Shown here: piece by piece, positions 60,276 to 64,000 of the stretch
Layout: each line of letters begins with the position of its first letter
Position numbering within the stretch: position 1 is the first letter of the stretch
Origin: Bacteroidia bacterium
GTDB taxonomy: Bacteria > Bacteroidota > Bacteroidia > UKL13-3
Direction: 5' to 3'
Assembly: GCA_021740845.1 (NCBI GenBank)
Contig: JAIOYZ010000016.1
Location: 1 to 64,000 of the forward strand
Length of the DNA stretch: 64,000 nucleotides
Made by a program: the position numbers and the translations under genes
Notes under the pieces: generated by a model
What the model was told of the DNA's origin: nothing
What the model saw: the letters and a program-made list of their open reading frames with translations, nothing else
Database searches by the model: none

Positions 60276-63200
60276 TTAGTTCAATTTTTCAATTTTAACC
60301 TTTATAGTAATTTCATCCACCAAAATTGCTGTTTCTGCATCCAGAGTGCTCACCAGTTCAATATCGGTTGCCAAAATTTCGCTGCAAATATAGGTTTTGA
60401 ATTGATTTATAGCACGTTTTATATAAGAATCGTCAACAATTTTTACACTTATTTTGTCGATAACGTCTAGGTTTTGCTCTTTTCTTAAGTTTTGAAGCTT
60501 ACTTACCAATTCTCGGGCAATTCCTTCTTCCTTAAGTTCTTCGCTTAAGTTAACATCCAAAGCCACCGTTATCTTGCCTTCGTGAGCTACCTTGTATCCT
60601 GGAATTTCTTTAGAAAGTATTTCCACATCCTCCAATAAAATAGAGATTTCTTGTCCTTCTATTGTAAAAGAAAAGCTTCCGTTTTGTTCTAAAAGACTGA
60701 TTTCATTTTGGTTCAAACCGCTAATTGCTTCTGCAACCAACTTCATTTTACTACCCACTTTTTTGCCCAAAGTCTTGAAATTGGCTTTGATACTTTTATC
60801 TATAGCGTCAATAAACTCTAGTTCTTTTACATTAACCTCAGCCAAGATTAACTCCTTCACGTGGGTGATTTCGTCTTTTATTCTTTGGTCGATTACCGGA
60901 ATCAAAATCTTTTGAAGCGGTTGACGAACCTTTAAGTTTTCCTTTTTGCGAAGCGATAAAACCAAAGAAGAGATTAATTGAGCATATTCCATTTGCTCTT
61001 CCAATTCTTTGTTGATCCAATTTGTTTTAACTTTTGGATAATAGGTTAAATGCACCGATTGGCTGCTTTGTCTTTTACTTACCTCGTTTAAATCGCGGTA
61101 CAATTGCTCCGAGAAAAAGGGAGCGAAAGGACTCATTAATTGAGAAACAGTTTCTAAACAGGTATATAAAGTTTGGTATGCAGAGATTTTATCTTGCGAG
61201 TATTCGCCTTTCCAGAATCTTCTTCTACACAAGCGAACATACCAGTTGCTCAAGTTTTCTCCTACAAAATCTTGTATAGCTCTAGCTGCTGGAGTTGGGT
61301 CGTAATCGTCCATGTGCTTGGCTACTTTTTGAACCAAGGTATTCAATAAACTCAAAACCCAACGGTCTATTTCTGGGCGTTCTTCCAAGGCTATTTCTGG
61401 TTCAGAGTATGAGAACCCATCAATATTGGCGTAAAGCGCAAAGAAATTATAGGTATTATAAAGAGTTCCAAAAAACTTTCTTTGGCATTCCGCAACACCG
61501 TCGATATCAAATTTAAGATTATCCCAAGGATCGCTATTGCTCAATAAATACCAGCGGGTGGCATCTGCACCAAATTGATCAATGGTTTTAAAAGGATCAA
61601 CTACATTGCCCAAACGCTTGCTCATTTTGTTGCCGTTTTTATCTAGCACCAAACCATTTGCAATTACATTTTTGTAGCTAATGCTATCAAACAATAAAAC
61701 AGAAAGTGCGTGTAAGGTAAAGAACCAACCACGGGTTTGATCTACACCTTCGGCAATAAAATCTGCAGGGAAATTGTTTCTAAAAACTTCTTCGTTTTCA
61801 AAAGGCCAATGCCATTGAGCATAAGGCATTGCACCACTATCAAACCAAACGTCTATCAAATCTGGTTCGCGCAACATTTTTTCTCCTGTTGAAGAAACCA
61901 AAATAATATGGTCTACAAAAGGTTTGTGTAAATCTTTTATTTCGAAGCTAGATTCCATAAAACCTGCAGCAACAGATTTAGCAATCTCTTCATTTAATTC
62001 TTGGATCGAACCAATACATTTTTCTTCATCTCCCAATTCTGTTCTCCAAATTGGCAATGGTGTTCCCCAATAGCGAGAGCGAGAAAGGTTCCAATCCACC
62101 AAGTTCTCCAGCCAATTTCCAAATCTTCCTGTTCCAGTATGAGATGGTTTCCAGTTGATGGTTTGGTTTAACTCTACCAACCTGTCTTTTACGGCAGTGG
62201 TTTTTATGAACCAACTTTCTAATGGGTAATAAAGGATTGGTTTATCTGTTCTCCAGCAATGCGGATAAGTATGGTCGTATTTTTCAATCTTAAAAGCCTT
62301 GTTTTCTATTTTAAGTTTCAAGGCAATTAATTCATCTGCGCTTAAATATTTATCCAACTTTGGAATAATTGCCGCCAAGCGTACTTGTTGAATACTTAAT
62401 TCAATGGCTTTTTCTTCTTCTGTTAAATAAGCTTCTTTCACAAAGCGGCCGTCTAATGGAAAAATTGGGTCAAGAACGGTATCTAAGAATTTTCCTCTTT
62501 TATCAACCAGAGTTAAGGAACCCATTCCATTTTGTTTGCCCACTCTAAAATCGTCGGCACCAAAGCTAGGAGCAATGTGCACAATTCCGGTACCGTCAGA
62601 AGTGGTAACAAAATCGCCAGCAATTACCTTAAATGCATCGCCATTATCTGGTTGTACGTAAGGCAATAATTGGTGGTAACGAATTCCTAATAGGTCTTTA
62701 CCTTTAAATTCCTTTAGCACTTGGAAAGGGATTTTCTTATCACCTTCTTTATACTCTTCTAGGTTCAAACCGGAATTGCTTTCTGGAAAATATTTGTTTT
62801 GAAGGTCTTTGGCCAACACCACATTTATAGGCAAATTGGTGTATGGGTTAAAAGTTTTTACCAATACATAATCAATTTTTTCTCCAACTGCAAGTGCTGT
62901 ATTAGAAGGCAAAGTCCAAGGCGTGGTGGTCCAAGCTAAGAAGTGAACTTTTTCATCTGTACCAAAAATGCTTTGGTCGCCACTTACTTCAAATTGGGCA
63001 ACAATGGTATTGTCTTTAACATCTTTATAAGTGCCGGGTTGGTTCAACTCGTGACTACTTAAGCCGGTACCTGCAGCAGGAGAGTAAGGTTGTATGGTAT
63101 GACCTTTATATAAATAACCTTTTTTATAAAGCTCTTTTAATAGGTACCAAAGACTTTCAATATAATTGTTTTCGTAGGTGATATAAGGGTCGCTCAAATC

Positions 63201-63629
63201 TACCCAATAGCCCATTCGGCTGGTTAGTTTGTCCCAGATATCGGTGTATTTCATTACATCCTTGCGGCAAGCTTCGTTGTATTCTGCAACGGTAATTTTC
63301 TTGCCAATATCTTCTTTTGTGATGCCTAAAGTTTTTTCAACTTGCAGTTCTACTGGCAATCCGTGGGTATCCCAACCTGCTTTTCTTTTTACCTGAAAAC
63401 CTTTAAGGGTATTGTATCTGCAAAATATATCTTTTACTGCTCTACCAACCACATGGTGAATACCTGGCATTCCGTTGGCGCTGGGTGGACCTTCATAAAA
63501 CACAAAGGAAGGGGCACCTTCGCGGCTGCTTATGCTGGCTTCAAAAACTTTCTCATTTTCCCAAAAGGTTAAAACTTCCTGTTCAAAAGCTGGGAAGTCT
63601 AACTTTTTATATTCTTTGTACTTACTCAT
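60276..63629 (-). CDS. ileS: Isoleucyl-tRNA synthetase
   Basis: FYEGPPSANGMPGIHHVVGRAVKD, KMSKRLGN. Confidence 0.98.
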   Translation of the reverse strand: MSKYKEYKKLDFPAFEQEVLTFWENEKVFEASISSREGAPSFVFYEGPPSANGMPGIHHVVGRAVKDIFCRYNTLKGFQVKRKAGWDTHGLPVELQVEKTLGITKEDIGKKITVAEYNEACRKDVMKYTDIWDKLTSRMGYWVDLSDPYITYENNYIESLWYLLKELYKKGYLYKGHTIQPYSPAAGTGLSSHELNQPGTYKDVKDNTIVAQFEVSGDQSIFGTDEKVHFLAWTTTPWTLPSNTALAVGEKIDYVLVKTFNPYTNLPINVVLAKDLQNKYFPESNSGLNLEEYKEGDKKIPFQVLKEFKGKDLLGIRYHQLLPYVQPDNGDAFKVIAGDFVTTSDGTGIVHIAPSFGADDFRVGKQNGMGSLTLVDKRGKFLDTVLDPIFPLDGRFVKEAYLTEEEKAIELSIQQVRLAAIIPKLDKYLSADELIALKLKIENKAFKIEKYDHTYPHCWRTDKPILYYPLESWFIKTTAVKDRLVELNQTINWKPSHTGTGRFGNWLENLVDWNLSRSRYWGTPLPIWRTELGDEEKCIGSIQELNEEIAKSVAAGFMESSFEIKDLHKPFVDHIILVSSTGEKMLREPDLIDVWFDSGAMPYAQWHWPFENEEVFRNNFPADFIAEGVDQTRGWFFTLHALSVLLFDSISYKNVIANGLVLDKNGNKMSKRLGNVVDPFKTIDQFGADATRWYLLSNSDPWDNLKFDIDGVAECQRKFFGTLYNTYNFFALYANIDGFSYSEPEIALEERPEIDRWVLSLLNTLVQKVAKHMDDYDPTPAARAIQDFVGENLSNWYVRLCRRRFWKGEYSQDKISAYQTLYTCLETVSQLMSPFAPFFSEQLYRDLNEVSKRQSSQSVHLTYYPKVKTNWINKELEEQMEYAQLISSLVLSLRKKENLKVRQPLQKILIPVIDQRIKDEITHVKELILAEVNVKELEFIDAIDKSIKANFKTLGKKVGSKMKLVAEAISGLNQNEISLLEQNGSFSFTIEGQEISILLEDVEILSKEIPGYKVAHEGKITVALDVNLSEELKEEGIARELVSKLQNLRKEQNLDVIDKISVKIVDDSYIKRAINQFKTYICSEILATDIELVSTLDAETAILVDEITIKVKIEKLN
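60710..60719 (-). repeat. GGTTTGAACC motif, exact
   Basis: ttGGTTCAAACCgc on +; inside ileS. Confidence 0.95.
62762..62771 (-). repeat. GGTTTGAACC motif, exact
   Basis: taGGTTCAAACCgg on +; inside ileS. Confidence 0.95.
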
Positions 63630-63653
63630 TTCTATGTTTGCTTTTAAAGGTTC

Positions 63654-63663
63654 GGTTTGAACC
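63654..63663 (+). repeat. GGTTTGAACC motif, exact
   Basis: ttcGGTTTGAACCga; intergenic upstream of ileS. Confidence 0.95.
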
Positions 63664-63737
63664 GATTTAAAAAGTGGGCAAAAATAGGAAAAGGCAAGCA
63701 GAATTGAAAGCCTTGAAAATTAGTGGAAGAAGAGAAT

Positions 63738-64000
63738 TTATTCCTCTATATCATCGGGTTCAATTTCAACAAAAGTAGTTCCAAGTTCTTGTTTGGCATT
63801 GATGCTTTTTTCTAGGGATAACAGCATGGAAGGAAGTAAAAGAAGGTTCATAAACATGCCAAAAAACAAGGAAATAGAAGTTAAAATTCCTAAAGCAACG
63901 GTGCCACCAAAATTGGATGCTGAGAAAATGCTAAATCCAGCAAGAAGCGCAATTGCCGTATAAATTATGCTTGGTCCGGCTTCCATTAAACTTTCTGGAA
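63738..64000 (-). CDS. RND/MMPL-type transporter C-terminus (runs off the window)
   Basis: EAGPSIIYTAIALLAGFSIFSASNFGGTVALGILTSISLFFGMFMNLLLLPSML; frame stays open to the window edge. Confidence 0.75.
   Translation of the reverse strand, partial: PESLMEAGPSIIYTAIALLAGFSIFSASNFGGTVALGILTSISLFFGMFMNLLLLPSMLLSLEKSINAKQELGTTFVEIEPDDIEE

Noticed and set aside
59590-60470. Long + strand ORFs (59590-59814, 59811-60470, 59833-60279) rich in F/L/A/C
   Set aside because: Antisense shadows of the low-complexity KKA-repeat region of the dksA-like gene

Overview
The window is about 64 kb of AT-rich Bacteroidota-type chromosome. It is dominated by core genes: accC-accB-fabH-plsX-rpmF-yceD, pdxA, pepA, rsmA, mgtE, greA, ruvC, recO, mrcA-type PBP with a SprE/PorW-like lipoprotein, bactofilin plus the split ATP synthase operon (atpZ/B/E/F/H/A/G without D/C), serS, lspA, dksA-like and ileS. 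Several type IX secretion (T9SS) cargo proteins are interspersed. No rRNA, tRNA, CRISPR array or obvious prophage was recognised. The most unusual signal is not a gene. A 10-bp near-palindrome, GGTTTGAACC / GGTTCAAACC (extended form roughly yCGGTTTGAACCAA), occurs 19 times exactly, plus at least 5 GGTTTGATCC copies and many one-mismatch copies. It lies on both strands, in several reading frames, inside unrelated genes, and once as an inverted pair forming a transcription terminator. This resembles the organisation of DNA uptake sequences (DUS/USS) or highly iterated palindromes. Other notable items are twin 22-bp palindromes in front of a DUF4143-type ATPase, a 103-bp tandem repeat beside it, an 82-bp tandem repeat with 20-bp palindromes at the window start, a histone-H1-like tail on a DksA/TraR protein, a truncated LytM/M23 N-terminal protein next to bactofilin, and a 3' remnant of a T9SS cargo gene.
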